The notes: a model not told the origin generated them from the letters alone. 64,000 bases of DNA from Zanthoxylum bungeanum (GCA_019454045.1 SKCR01033462.1:107310-171309); one strand, 5' to 3'; shown: positions 10,930-22,938, counted from the stretch's first letter. Numbers and translations: made by a program.

Positions 10930-13456
10930 TGTAATTTTGACGGAACACTGTGATCTCTTGGCTATTACTTGCATCTCCATCATAGTTTCGTGGCCGACGA
11001 TTGAAATGAGTTTCAATATTCTGCATGTACATCGAACAAAATGTTATTGCTTCATTTATTATAACAGCTTCAGCTATTGAACCTTCAGGTCGTGCCTTGT
11101 TTTTGACATATTGTTTGTAATCTCCCAAAGCTCTGCAGATATGACAAAAGTTTGCATTAACACTAAATTATATGCAAAAAAAAAACGGTTACAAATTTTC
11201 TTATATAAAACTGTATATATATATATATATATAGTACCTCTCAATGGGATACATCCATCTGTAATGGACAGGACCTCCCTTTCTAGCTTCATCCGGTAAA
11301 TGCACAGCCAGATGTACCATGACATCAAAGAAAGCGGGTGGCAAAATCGCTCCAGCTTGCATAGGATTATCACGATTCCTCGCTCAAGGTCGTCAATAAC
11401 AGATGTGCTTAATGTCCTCTGACACAATTGTTTAAAGAAGCCACATAGATCAAGTACGGCGTCGCATACATTCGGGGGGAGATAAGGTCGAATGCCAACA
11501 TGAAGGAGAATCTCGAGCAGCACATGACAATCGTGACTCTTTAATCCCGTTATTGTATCATCTCTGACCCAACGCCCAATATTGGATGCATAATTATCAG
11601 GGAATTTAACCATTTTTAGCCAATCACAGAATGATTTTCTCTCCGATTGATTGAGCACATAACTAGCAGGAGGCTTAATAAAACCTCGAGAGGAGTCTTG
11701 TAAATGCAATTCACTGCGAATTCTAAGATCTTGTAGGTCCAATCTAGCATTTACAGTGTCTTTTGTCTTACCCGGAATATTGAATAGTGTACCCACTAAA
11801 CTCTCACAAATATTTTCTCTATATGCATTACATCCAAATTATGTCGCAAACTCAGAGTCCCCCAATATTCTAACTCAAAGAAAATACTTTTTCCTGTCCA
11901 ATTCAACTCTTCAGGTAACCGTTTTCGATTTTTATCTCTATTATTAGGATGTTTACCTGGTGTGCTGTCTTTGAGCTGTTGATGTTGGCAAAGTATGTCA
12001 AATGCAGACAATCGACTGGGCTTACTCTGAGGTTCATGTTGCCCGTTAAATAATTTACTCCTCCGCCAAGGATGACTCGACTCAAGAAATCTCCTGTGCC
12101 CCGTGTATCCGATTTTATTCCGTAATCGTTGCGAAGGTGTATGATCCGCACAAACTGGACATGCCATGTATCCCTTAGTGCTCCATCCAGATAATGAACC
12201 ATAGGCTGGAAAATCATTAATGGTCCATAATAATGCGGCATGCATCTGAAAATACTGCTCTGAAGCTGCATCATAGGTATGCACACCCACATTCCATAAT
12301 GTTTGTAACTCCTCGATCAATGGTCTCAAGTAAATATTTATATCTTTACCAGGTGAACGTGGACCAGGGATAAACAATGACATAAACATGAACGGATCCT
12401 TCATACATTTCCATGGAGGTAAGTTATATGGAATGACAATAACGGGCCAGATGCTATAAGAGTTGTACATATTCCCAAATGGGTTAAAACCATCAGAGGC
12501 AAGACCTAACCTGACATTACGGGGGTCCTCAGCGAAACGGGGGTACATGTCATCAAATTCCTTCCATTCGGTTCCGTCCGCAGGATGTCTAAGTATGCCC
12601 TCCGCACCGATCCTCTTTTCATGATGCCACATCATATCAGTCGCTGTGTGTCGTGACATGAACAATCTCTGCAGCCTGGGCGTTAAAGGGAAATATCGCA
12701 ATATCTTTTGAGGCACTTTCTTCCCCATACCACGGACTTTGTACCGACTTTCACCACATATCGGACAATGTTCAAGTGATTCATACTCGGCACGAAATAA
12801 TACACAATCAAACTTACAAGCATGAATGGATTCATACCCCATTCCCAGATCACGCAACATTTTCTTTGCCTCGTAGTACGACTTAGGCAATTCGCTTCCA
12901 ACCGGTAACATTTGGGCCAGTAACTCTAACATCATATCGATACTTTTGTTGGTCATTCTGTTGATCACTTTAATGTGTAATAATTTCACAACGAAATTCA
13001 AGATCGACATTCCAGCACCTTCGAATGGAATTTTTTTTGCCTCATCAAGTAGTTCACTAAATAAATTTTGATCATTTCCACTTAACACTGGCATGTCGCC
13101 ACTAACACTATGACCAAGTTGTGGACCTTGTAAGTCATGCAAAATATCGGCGATATCATCGTTTGCAGGTTGATTGTAACTACTGCTCCCTTCGCCGACA
13201 TCAAAAAACCGTGACTGAGAATGATACTGCTCACCGTGATAAATCCACGTACGGTAAGTGGGTGATATTCTGGCATGTATAAATGATTATGAACTTCATC
13301 TAACCGCTTCCTTTTCCTATTCAAACAATTTGCACATGGACAACGAACACGACCTTCTGCATCAATGTGTTGTTTTGCGACTTCCATAAACTCAGACACT
13401 CCATTACGATATTCAACACTCAATCTATCCATAGAGCTCATCCAATTTCTATCCAT
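10847..13456 (-). pseudogene. TNP2-like CACTA transposase, frameshifted
   Basis: This is the catalytic protein of CACTA elements. From the ATG at 13456 it reads MDRNWM..., the transposase-associated domain with a CPCANC motif (residues about 35-40). Then comes the TNP2 core on 13142-11796: CPICGESRY, LTPRLQRLFMSRHTATDMMWH, ASDGFNPFGNM, WPVIVIPYNLPPW and LDVMHIEK. 11796-11340 has GLKSHDCHVLL and the DUF4218 domain continues to about 11250. After an AT-rich intron-like gap with a TA run (11215-11235), the frame resumes at 11128 (KNKARPEGSIAEA...FCSMY). Single-base frameshifts sit near 13280, 11815 and 11350. The protein ends early in the 53-bp repeats, so it lacks the usual tail. It is not functional as it stands. 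Confidence 0.9.
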
Positions 13457-13879
13457 TTCAGCAGAATACCTAAATATAATAATATAATTATTAGATATCA
13501 TTTTACATTGGAATCAACATTACTAATTCAGTAATACTTAATTTAAGCATAATATATATATATATATTTGGTTGATAAATTAATTAAATAGTTTACAGAA
13601 AAATTCTATTTTGTTAATTAATATACTTACTCTACATATATGAATCATAAATCACTAACAAACAGCATATAAACAACATATATAATCATAAAAATTGAAA
13701 ATAATAAAGAAATATGAAAGAAGATTTACCTTTTGGAAATTGATTACAATTTTATTGAAAATTTTTAGGAGAGATGTGAGGCTGTAGAGGAGAAATTCTC
13801 AGATTTCAGAGGATTTTTACGAAGAGAATGAAGAAAAAACAGAAGGGGGAGAAGGGGTGTCGACCTTCTGTTTTTTAAT

Positions 13880-14530
13880 CTATCTTTAGCGTCGCATTTA
13901 GTATTCGACTCTAAAGTATTATTTTTGGCGTCGAATATTCAAAATCGACGCTAATTATATACGTTTTTAGCGTCGACACCGTTTTGTCGACGCTAATATC
14001 AAACATATAGCGTCGAATTAAATTTAGACGCGAAAGAATCAAGACTGTCGGTGGAAGCTTCATAACTCTTTAGCGTCGAACAAATATTCGACGCTACAAG
14101 TATTATTTTTTTGCGTCGATTATTCACATTCGACTCTAATTGTTTCCTTTTTAGCGTCGAATGTAAATTAGACGCGAAAGAGTCAAGGATTTGCCGGTGG
14201 AAACTTCATACACCTTTAGCGACGATATATGTTCGACGCTAAAAGTTAGTTTTGGCGTCGACTCCGTGTTTCGACGCTAATAGTGCAATTTTTGGCACCA
14301 AAAATTATTGCAATAATATAATTATTCAGCGTCGAATATTTTTCGACGCTAAAGGTCTGTTTTTAGCGTCGAAACTATATTTAGACGCTAAAAAATTAAT
14401 ATTCTGCGTCGAATTTTTATTCCGTCGCTAAAAACATGACATATAGCGTCGAAACGAATATTCGACGCTAAAACTAACTTTTAGCGTCGCATATTGTTTC
14501 GACGCTAAATATTTGGACGCTAAAAGCCAT
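13880..14530. repeat. CACTA-1 right subterminal repeats
   Basis: At least fifteen TAGCGTCGAA or TTCGACGCTAAA words lie in both orientations, matching those at the left end. Two longer units (around 13985-14100 and 14140-14240) repeat a phrase containing GACGCGAAAGA, TCAAG and GGTGGAA. No coding potential is seen. Confidence 0.85.
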
Positions 14531-14546
14531 AATTCTTGTAGTGACC

Positions 14547-15568
14547 ATGACTATTATATTTGAACCAAAAATAATATATATGAGATTACTATATTTAACT
14601 GTTAACCTGAAACAATATTTATTGAACATGAAATTTTAAGAAATAACATGAAATCTTTTGAAATCAATAGCAGCAAACCTGGGTAGTCAACCATTGAATA
14701 TGAAACCATACGCAATATATATGAAAACACATTAATTTGAAACAAATAGCCATAAGACTTGAAAAATTATATTTTATTATTTTTAGTAATATTTTATTTA
14801 ACCATTAACTTGAAACTCATAATATTAAAATTGCAATTGTGGCGGCATTAACCTGAAATCCTTTATTGCTAGTACATATAATATGGAAATACCACCATTG
14901 AACATGGAACCTTAACCATTAGGATCAAAATCAATACCAATAATTATGAAATCAATGCTTACTTAAAACATTTAATTATAACTTGAAATTTCGATTATTA
15001 AATATGAAATTTATCATTAAAATTGTTTAATACATTATATTTATATTATTTAAAAAAAATTCGAACCGTTCTGATCAATATATTTTTTTATAATGGTTCA
15101 GTAATTGTGATTAAATCGGTTTTTTTGATTAAAATGTTTAACTTTTTCAGTTTTTCAATTCGGTTAATGTTATGAGATTTGTATAATCGAACCGACCAAT
15201 TAACTGATTACAAAACATAATTTGACTTTATATATATTTTTTTAATTAAAACGAAATTAACATTTTTACCCTCTGTCTCTACTGAGTATAGTTGTGGACT
15301 GCTTTTTGATGAATTTAAATTTGTATTCATGTGTTAATGTGAATTGTTATCTATAGAGATTTTGGACTGGTTAATAATCGAATTAACCAAAACCGATCGA
15401 GAAAATAATGGTTAGGTTGGTTAATGGTTATATCCAATCATATGGTTAAATCGGCTGATCATTTACTTAATCAAATAACTGACCGAATCGACCAATGCTC
15501 ACCCCTAAACCAAATATTTGTTAATATTTTATCATTTTATTCTTTGCATACGTATGATACATGACTGT
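14547..15568. other. AT-rich intergenic sequence
   Basis: No ORF, terminal repeat or RNA gene is recognised. The composition is rich in TTGAAA, ATATGAAAC and CTTGAAAT words, which suggests old simple-sequence-like decay between 14550 and 15030. Around 15060-15500 the words AACCGA and GGTTAA recur in both orientations. Confidence 0.6.
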
Positions 15569-15576
15569 ATTATAAT

Positions 15577-15832
15577 TAGGTATGATAAAAATCCTCGCGG
15601 GGCCGTTACGTTAATGATACAATTTTTATTGAACGGGTCAAGTATGGGTATATTGGAATCTCCATTAAAATAGAGGTAAAATTCCCGCATGCATGAATGG
15701 GGACTCGCACGAGATCCGTGGAGCCCGATATGTTAGAAGCGGATAAGGGGATAATTTTCTTACCCGTTGATTGAACGAGACGAATACAAATATTGACATC
15801 CATGTAGCATATCCATCATGTTGCCATCCCTA
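15577..15832. mobile_element. hAT-like MITE, 256 bp
   Basis: The left end reads TAGGTATGATAAA and the right end, reversed, TAGGGATGGCAAC, an imperfect inverted repeat of the common plant TAGGGATGGCAA type. Flanks are ATTATAAT (15569-15576) and ATTGTAAC (15833-15840), a plausible decayed 8-bp duplication as made by hAT elements. The interior holds CCCGC/GCGGG-rich words typical of such MITEs and no gene. Confidence 0.55.
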
Positions 15833-15840
15833 ATTGTAAC

Positions 15841-16884
15841 TTATATGTAAACACTAAAATAATGACGGGTAACCACGTGTCTCTATGCAATTATCAATTG
15901 CCCATAAGCAAAAATTCTACAATATAACTGTGATACAAACAATCTCACCCATATGATATTCTAATAATATCTTTCTACATATGTGTTTTAAAATATTAAA
16001 AACTATTAAATGAATGATGATTATATTTAATATTATTACATATTTCATATATTTATTAGTATACCACATCCCTCAAATTTCTGTGGTATCAAATAATTAT
16101 TCGTTAACAACAACGGGGCGAAGTAGATATGTCAAAAAGCTAGAAGAAAAAAAAATAGAAGTGGAGAATTTTTCTAGCATTACAAGAATAATGATCGAGT
16201 GGAGATGAGAATTTTCTTACAAGCACGCAACATTAATTAAAACTAATCTCAAATAGCACGTTTACTGTAAGATAAGACAAAAATTAATTAAATTTGACTG
16301 TTGCTTTATTTTGGGTACCAAACTTTTAAATATATATATATAATTGGAAAGTGATCCTATTGTTGTTTTGTTATGTTTTCCGAACTTTGTACGCAATCCC
16401 TTTTCTCTAAAATTTTGTATGTCATATAGGATTTATATGTATAAGAGGTTAATAATTTATATTTTCAAATACTTATATCTATTTCATGAATATTATAAAT
16501 TATAATCTGTAAAATTCTATATACACTTAATATTCATATGTATAATTTTTATTAAAAAATCTCTCTCAAAATCAACCTCAATAATATTTAGTCACACATA
16601 ATACACAATTTAAAAAAACGATAATACTTACAAAAAAATATGAATAACCCCTTATGAAAAAAAAAATATTACAGTTATCGTTACAAAAAGTATGACCATG
16701 ATCGTTAAAATATCGTTGACTTTAAAAAAAATATATATATATAATTATCCGTAATTTAACATGTTTTTGTTTCCCTGACGTGTAATATGTAGTTAATAAC
16801 TTTTACCAGTCAGCAACTACAAATAATAAAAATTCCCAACGCTTTGATCCATTCAAATTTCAAAACAAACAATCAGTCAACACA
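15841..16884. other. AT-rich sequence upstream of a short ORF
   Basis: No element ends were recognised. It contains A and T runs and TATATATAAT blocks (around 16330 and 16730). The last 100 bases before 16885 are less AT-biased and could be the 5' flank of a host gene, but nothing specific supports a promoter. Confidence 0.5.
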
Positions 16885-16983
16885 ATGCGAAAGAGGCCTC
16901 AACCTGAAGCTTCATCTCCATCTCCATCCAAACCGCCAAGCAGCGAAGCTTCGAAAGCAGATGAAGAAATTAAAACAAGCTGA
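16885..16983 (+). other. Short ORF (32 aa) next to CACTA-2, possible lost host exon
   Basis: The frame opens with ATG and encodes a Pro/Ser/Lys-rich peptide (MRKRPQPEASSPSPSKPP...), ending in TGA twelve bases before CACTA-2. Base composition changes sharply here: codon-like, GC-richer sequence inside an AT-rich region. It looks like the low-complexity N-terminus of a plant nuclear protein whose remainder was lost or displaced, but no splice donor is obvious and no homologue is recognised. It may also be chance. Confidence 0.3.
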
Positions 16984-17084
16984 ATCAATACATTCACTAT
17001 AAGAAAACAACTATTTACTGACTAATAATTCGATCGGTAAATAATATATTTCGATCGGAATGATATATTACAGACTGAAATATT

Positions 17085-17711
17085 TGTTAGAATATATATA
17101 TATATAATACGAACAAGAAATATAGAATTAGAGATAACTAGTTGGAAAAAATTTAATTTGTAACCAAATTAAAGAAATCAAAAATTAAAGCCGTTAAAAA
17201 TAGATTTGTCCCTCATCGTTGGTGCTTGAGGAATTTTGGCGTCTATCTCCAAGGATACAATGGCAAATGAATAGCTATTGAACACCACAATCCCACTCCA
17301 ACGAACCACAAACGTGTTTCAACTCTATCACACTAAAAATTGAAATTCCTTAGATTTGTTTTCTTTTTAACCTTTTTTCTTCTTTTTTTCCCTCTATCTC
17401 AACAACTAGAGATACTGACTCTCCATAGATGTAGAGAATTGATTGATTATTGAAATCAATAAATTCTATTTAAAATTCTGAAGTAAAACGGACGAGTAAA
17501 CTGGATTTATTAACCTATACAATTTAACTACTGCTATTGCAATCCTCTTAATATGCAAAAGTAATGGTCATTTACATTTACGTTAATTGTATACATCATA
17601 ATGTAATGGCCATTTACATTTACGTTAATTGTATATATCATAAAATTCAAAGAAAAATCCATTAATGCAAATTGCTACACCATTCAATTTCAATCACTAA
17701 AGTTTCCAACA
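17085..17711 (-). repeat. 3' LTR of copia-A
   Basis: Starts TGTTAGAA and ends CCAACA on the plus strand. It is followed directly by ATCCCCCAC, the polypurine tract seen from the other strand. The block GCTTGAGGAATTTTGGCGTC and the end CAAAGAAAAATCCATTA are shared with the LTR at 35489-36007. This copy is longer by about 100 bp, mainly at its left end (TA run and following 80 bases). The two copies have diverged visibly, implying an old insertion. Confidence 0.9.
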
Positions 17712-17732
17712 ATCCCCCACATGAATGAAATT

Positions 17733-18860
17733 TGAAAGTTCGTGTTTACCCTAAGGTTCTGACCCTATGTGGAATTAAACACAATAATCAAGACAAGTCA
17801 TAATTACTCTAACTATAGAATTCTAACAGGCAACTACAATATCAACCAATTATAATATAACCCTAAAATATTAATTCAATGCAAAATATAAATACATAAA
17901 ATAAATAAACATCACACAAAATCAACACAATATTTTGGTGACGAAGTGGAAAACTCGTGCGAGTAAAAAACCACTCCGGGTATCTCGGCTACCAGCCCAA
18001 TCCACTATGTAGAGAAAAACTTATAGCGATGGTCAAGACCTATGGTGGCAACTCCACCGAATCAAGTACCTCTAGACTACAAGAACTCAAGGAACTCCTC
18101 AAGCCCGTATCCTACGGTTTTCTTCAGAACCACTGAAGTCTCTGAGTGAATCAACTCTGCAACTCCGAATGCCGGAACTCTGACAGCCAATCTTCCTCAT
18201 TGAGAACTCTGAAGGTTTAGGAAATTGAGTTTGTTGTGTTGATGGTTTAACAAAGAACGCTTTCACCAAAACAAAGAAGATAGGAGAACAAGAAGTCTTC
18301 AAGGTGAAAACAAAGAGATTGAAAACTAAGAATGTGTTTTGGCTCAAAGGAATGTGTTTTCAACACTTGTGAATATGGCTCAATATTTGTTTATATAGGT
18401 AGGGTAAAGGAAAAAGATTTCCTAGTGTTATTTTAGCTTTAAAATGTGTCTAAAGTATCGTACTTACGCACGGACGTTCGAACGCACTTCAAATGCAACT
18501 CAAACGCAAAGTTTCTGCCTTAAAATTTTCGAACGGAAATACGAACGCCACACGAACGTGTATCGCGGACTAGTTTTCAGGTACAACTTAAAACGCTTGT
18601 AACTTTCTAGTCCCTTAGCCAAATCATGCGTTCTTTATATGTACGCGATCGTCTTCGAGTTTACTTTCCAATGCCACTAACCTCATATGAATTGGAGCTA
18701 TTAAATCATCTGGAATATTCAAAAGAGTGAAAAGTACTCGGATAACTCCATCAGATTTTGTCCAAATATTTGTCTAATTGTTCCGAGATCTTCATGACTC
18801 ATTAAAACTCAATTGAAATTTATTTTGTTACGGACATTGCCAATAAAAATAGAACTAATA
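17733..18860 (-). repeat. 3' LTR of element C
   Basis: Begins TGAAAGTTCG and ends GAACTAATA (the expected CA changed to TA), next to the purine tract seen as ATCTTCCCCTTT. A TATA-like TATATAA (minus strand, 18391-18397) fits an LTR promoter. It matches 30028-31123 along its whole length with scattered differences and small indels, for example an extra segment near 18500-18570 with repeated TTCGAACG words. Confidence 0.93.
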
Positions 18861-20500
18861 ATCTTCCCCTTTGGTATTTCGTGACAAAACACTACCTAAT
18901 ACAATGACTACGGTAAAAAACCCAAAAAGAAAATAGCCAACTGTCAACTATCACGACATTGACTTATTAAATTAAGAATCGATCTAATACCTAACCAAGT
19001 AGTCTTGAAATCAATGCCACCTCAGCAACAAACCTGCTTACCTGAAACATCCACAAATAACAATATACTGTGAAAAAGCATTGAGATTATCAACATAAAG
19101 CAAGTATAAATCTCATGCATGTACAAGTAGATATATTTTTCCCCTTAATCTTAACTCTCTTTAAAACGGAGATATCAAAAGGATAATCTACGCTAAAACT
19201 CCCCCTTAAACTACTCTCCCACTTTTTGTCACGAAATGTCAAAGGATGAAGGTACCAGAAACATAGGAGAAAACACATGCAGGAGTATAAGCAAACAAAA
19301 ACAAAACTTACTCCCCCTCACTAACAGACCCACACAGTTAGCATATAATCAAACGGGAAGTAAACACTCAGAGATATGCAAAGAAAGAATGTATGTAAAA
19401 ACTTGAAGCATACACAGACACACAATGAGGTAAAAATAAATGCTTATAAAAAAACTGACTGAAACAGCACTTCAAGCAAATTCAATGATACACAGTCAGT
19501 ATTCAGCTGTGTATGACATTAAATAATATGCATCATTTTAAGTTTGGCTAAATACAATACTTATGCATATGACATAAACACCAAAATATAACAAGCACTT
19601 GCGTGAAAAATAAGTGCACAACGAAGCAAGACTTATGATCTTATTTTATGAGTTGGACACAGCTAAAGAAATCCATCTCTTAACAAACCAAGTCCACAAA
19701 ATAGATGTTCAAACCCAGCACCATTAGGACCTGAAATTAAGCAACATTGGTTGCAAGCTATGATATTTTCCTCATAACAATCATGAGCTCATAAATAACA
19801 ACTCTTTCGAGTGAAGGTTTTTGCCCTTATCTTTTGAATTTGGTCCATTGGCTCTTTTGCACTTGAGTCTCATGTAAATATTTTTTTTGTTATATTTTTT
19901 TTTTTGCTTTTATAAGAGGATAGCAAGGTCATCTAGTCAAAGGTCACTCTATTTGGTGAACAAAGTATGGTAGAAGTTAGATTACTAGTCCAAAAACTCA
20001 TACAAGCGACCAAGCCTTGACAAAATAAAGTCGTGTATGTGAAGTGTAAGCACACGATATACCAAGAGTTTTTATCATACACACATATGCATATAGAGCA
20101 TTAAGAAAAATAAAAGCATATTATACATGCATAATCATGTATCCTACATACCAGGATCACATACACATGCTTTTCATGCTCGAACAACCACAAAAAATAT
20201 TTTTGGTCTTTTTCAAATTATATATATATTTATATATATTTCAGTTTTAACACGCACAAAAAAAAATAAAGACACAACATGGCTTGTCAATATCCAATGG
20301 TACGTGGAGTTGTATCCGAGTACAGATCATACTACCGTCCATTCAGAATCGGCTATGAAATTTATGTCCGGGTTTCCATCATATATACTAAGGGACAATT
20401 AACAAAAAATAATACACACACACCCATATGCAGTGAAAAGAAAATAAACGTGCAAAAACATAAAACACACGCGCACACACATGTAATGGAAAACCAAATG
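18861..20500 (-). other. Element C 3' non-coding region
   Basis: No pol-type protein is encoded here in any frame, although pol should follow gag. The stretch is A-rich and contains several pyrimidine tracts (ACTCCCCCT near 19200 and 19310) that look like extra polypurine tracts on the minus strand. At 20285-20395 it carries a segment shared with LTR-D (23755-23870). The small ORFs at 19090-19278 and 20127-20402 are not convincing. Confidence 0.6.
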
Positions 20501-20506
20501 AAATTT

Positions 20507-21178
20507 CTAGGAAGAGTTACACTCGAAGTGCACTCTCATCATGCCTATCACCCAAATTTTCTTTGGAATCTCTTCCACTTGAGAATTCATAGTCAACACA
20601 GTAAGTTTCTCACTAAGGAATTGAGTTTGTTTGGTTAGTGCAGAAACTTGAGAAACTAGATTTGAAGTAGCAAATCTAGGTGACACACTCTTAGGCCTCT
20701 TCGTATGTTTGTGCAACATGAAGCACTTAGGCCTAATGTGTCCTGCCTTACCACAGTGATGTCACACAAGCACAAACCTCGGATGAGAGCGAGGTTTACT
20801 CATAACACCTCTAGATCGAGGTCGGGGAACGGGACGAGGAACAAATGGAGGAATAACATGACTGCACTCAACAGTCTTCTTGCCCAAGTCATGTTTAGGA
20901 GGGTTAGGCACTACTCTAGATGATGATTACTTATTGAAATTTGGCTCAACAATAATTTCTAGCATGCGGTCTAGTTTCCTATTCCCACTGAAAGATGCAG
21001 ACAAGTGGGTTCTAGTATCTTCAAGTTCGGCCTCTAAAGTGTAGACCCTATCAACTAGGCCTATATTCATCTCCTCAAGGTCATCAATCATCACAAGGCT
21101 TTTCTTAAACTTAGCTTGAGCTTTATTCTTTTCTAGTTCTACTTTCTTCAGCCTCTTATTGAAGTCGTAAGATTCATT
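20507..21178 (-). pseudogene. Element C gag, C-terminal part
   Basis: Reading leftwards from insert F, the frame holds ESYDFNKRLKKVELEKNKAQ, a Lys/Glu coiled coil, then NRKLDRMLEIIVEPNF. A knuckle HHCGKAGHIRPKCF follows (its first Cys codon is now a stop, near 20765), then KSVSPRF, a second Leu-rich coil and KKIWV. The order coiled coil, CCHC, coil, K-I-W-V is that of SIRE/Tork-type gag just before protease. Instead of protease the frame ends at about 20507. Stops are present near 20930 and 20765, so gag is no longer intact. Confidence 0.75.
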
Positions 21179-21659
21179 TTGGAATATGAAAAAACTTGCA
21201 AACTCTTTTTTTTTTCTGCATTTGGTCGTTCTGTAAGACCATAATGAAAACGCAATTTTTATACTTGAGCCTTGGAGGTTTTCCTGATCGAGCACTAATA
21301 ATATGATAACTCCAGCGATCCAATTGTTGCCTTCCATTCTGCCGGAGTTAGGGGCCCTCCATTGCAACGGCTGATTGGGAAGAATGATTTATATTCGAAA
21401 ATCCTATGAATAATGGATAAACTCCATGAAAGAATGAAATCCCTTCTCTCCCACTTCAAACCTAAAAAAAAAACATTAACAATTTTCATATCGAATTCGA
21501 CGAACTCTTCCCTCATCCGAAGGCGAGCGAGTGCACTAAATTGAGTAGAAATTCAAGAGATATTGGCGGAATTACCACATATGAAATTGAGCCGATTCAA
21601 TTTGTGAAAAAAGGTATGATTCCGAAAATCTCTATGTTCATCTTCCTGATCGCTAAACT
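21179..21659. mobile_element. Insert F (481 bp) in element C gag
   Basis: The gag reading of element C stops making sense here and resumes exactly on the other side (V-E-L-F-N-E-S then Y-D-F-N-K). The insert is flanked by TTCATT at 21173-21178 and 21660-21665. Poly-T and poly-A runs lie at about 21208 and 21462. Terminal inverted repeats are not obvious. The ORFs across it (20927-21367 and 21295-21516) mix insert and gag sequence. It could be a SINE-like copy, a small non-autonomous transposon or a captured host fragment; I cannot decide. Confidence 0.55.
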
Positions 21660-22271
21660 TTCATTGAATAGTTCAACATAAGCTACCTGAAGACTATCCT
21701 TATTTACAGACTCATCGAGAGAGACTTCTGAATCAACATCATTATCATCATTCTCTATCTCATCAGACTACTAACAACAAAAGCCATATAATTGCTCTTA
21801 TTTTTAAGAGACTCATCAGAAGTATAGCCACCTTCTGAATCGCTAAGAGAGGCTGTCATGGCTTTCTTACCCTTATATTTTATGTAAGTGGGACACTCAG
21901 ATCTAATGTGCCCATACCATTCACATTCATGACACTGGATATCACGGGGTTTACTACCCCACTCCTCTCTCGACTCTCTCCTGCTATGCCTACTCTCTCT
22001 ATGGCTATCCTCCCTATCTATATCACTGCTATGGACACTCTTCTTAAGCTTAATAAATTTCTTAAACTTCTTTACAAACAAGGCCAAATCACGATCCGTA
22101 AGGGTATCATCATTATCACTAGACGGATCATGAACATCTTCCTTCGCGATTTTCATCGCTATAGTCTTTAGCTGTTTATAATCAGGAACCTATCTCTCAT
22201 AAACCTACAGCTTTCCTATGAGGTCTTCTAGTTTAAGCGGATCAAGGTCGTTGCTTTCCTCGATGGCGGTG
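21660..22271 (-). pseudogene. Element C gag, middle part with zinc knuckle
   Basis: From 22265 leftwards the frame reads AIEESNDLDPLKLEDLIGKL, the end of the capsid-like domain. It continues through MKIAKEDVHDPSSDNDDTLTDRDLALFVKKFKKF to a CCHC knuckle, C-H-E-C-x4-H-x4-C, near residue 75 of the 22156-21755 frame, followed by an acidic Ser/Asp-rich tail. It is preceded by element D, which splits gag between the I-T codons at 29446 and A-I-E-E at 22265. A stop separates the part before MKIAKED from the rest. Confidence 0.85.
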
Positions 22272-22938
22272 TGTAGACAACAGAAATCGGCGATGCTGTT
22301 CCGGGCTCGCGGCCTGGTTGGGAGTATGGAGTAGCCCACGGGGGAACTAAACCGGAGAACTAAAAATGGAGTCACCACCCGGTGTGAACCGGGAAAATGA
22401 TTTAAGGCCGCACTCACCCCTCGCAAGAAAAGAACTCAAACCATTGAGTTCAGAATGGTCCCTTACTTATGCCACTTGTAATGAAAGGATTTATGCAATA
22501 GTACAACCAAGTCTCATGCAACATATACCAGATAATTTAAGCAACATGCAAGTTTGCACACCTATAATCGTAAATGAAAAAATGAAGGCAAAATCATAAT
22601 TCATGAACGTATTAAACAATAAAGTGCAATAATGTAACTTATAACAACTATAAAGGCATTAATAATAAAAAAGAGCACACAATCCCATGAGCATATCGAA
22701 TAAATAAATACGGAAATATAAATGGATGATAATTTCCTAAGCGTAAATAATGAAATGATATGATTAATCATATGGTGCAAAAGAAATGATCAAAGAAGCA
22801 AACATGCATGAAATGTGACGAAAAGTAGTCTGTGCACTGTATTGCGTTCGTGTAGCGTTTGAAAACGCGTTCGAACGAGATTTCCAAGATGGCATCTGAA
22901 ATGACACAAACACATACATGGATAAACAAATACACGAT

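Larger units (their letters stand above)
8269..14543 (-). mobile_element. CACTA-1, En/Spm-type transposon with complete ends
   Basis: The element starts CACTACAAGAATTA and ends with the exact reverse complement, a perfect 14-bp terminal inverted repeat. It is flanked by the 3-bp target duplication ACC (8266-8268 and 14544-14546). Both ends carry dense subterminal copies of TAGCGTCGAA and its inverse. The 6275-bp interior has the two standard CACTA genes on the minus strand: a TNP2-like transposase (10847-13456) and a TNPA-like gene (9022-10482). CACTA elements move by cut and paste and give 3-bp duplications, as here. The transposase carries frameshifts, so movement would need a transposase from elsewhere. 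Confidence 0.95.
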
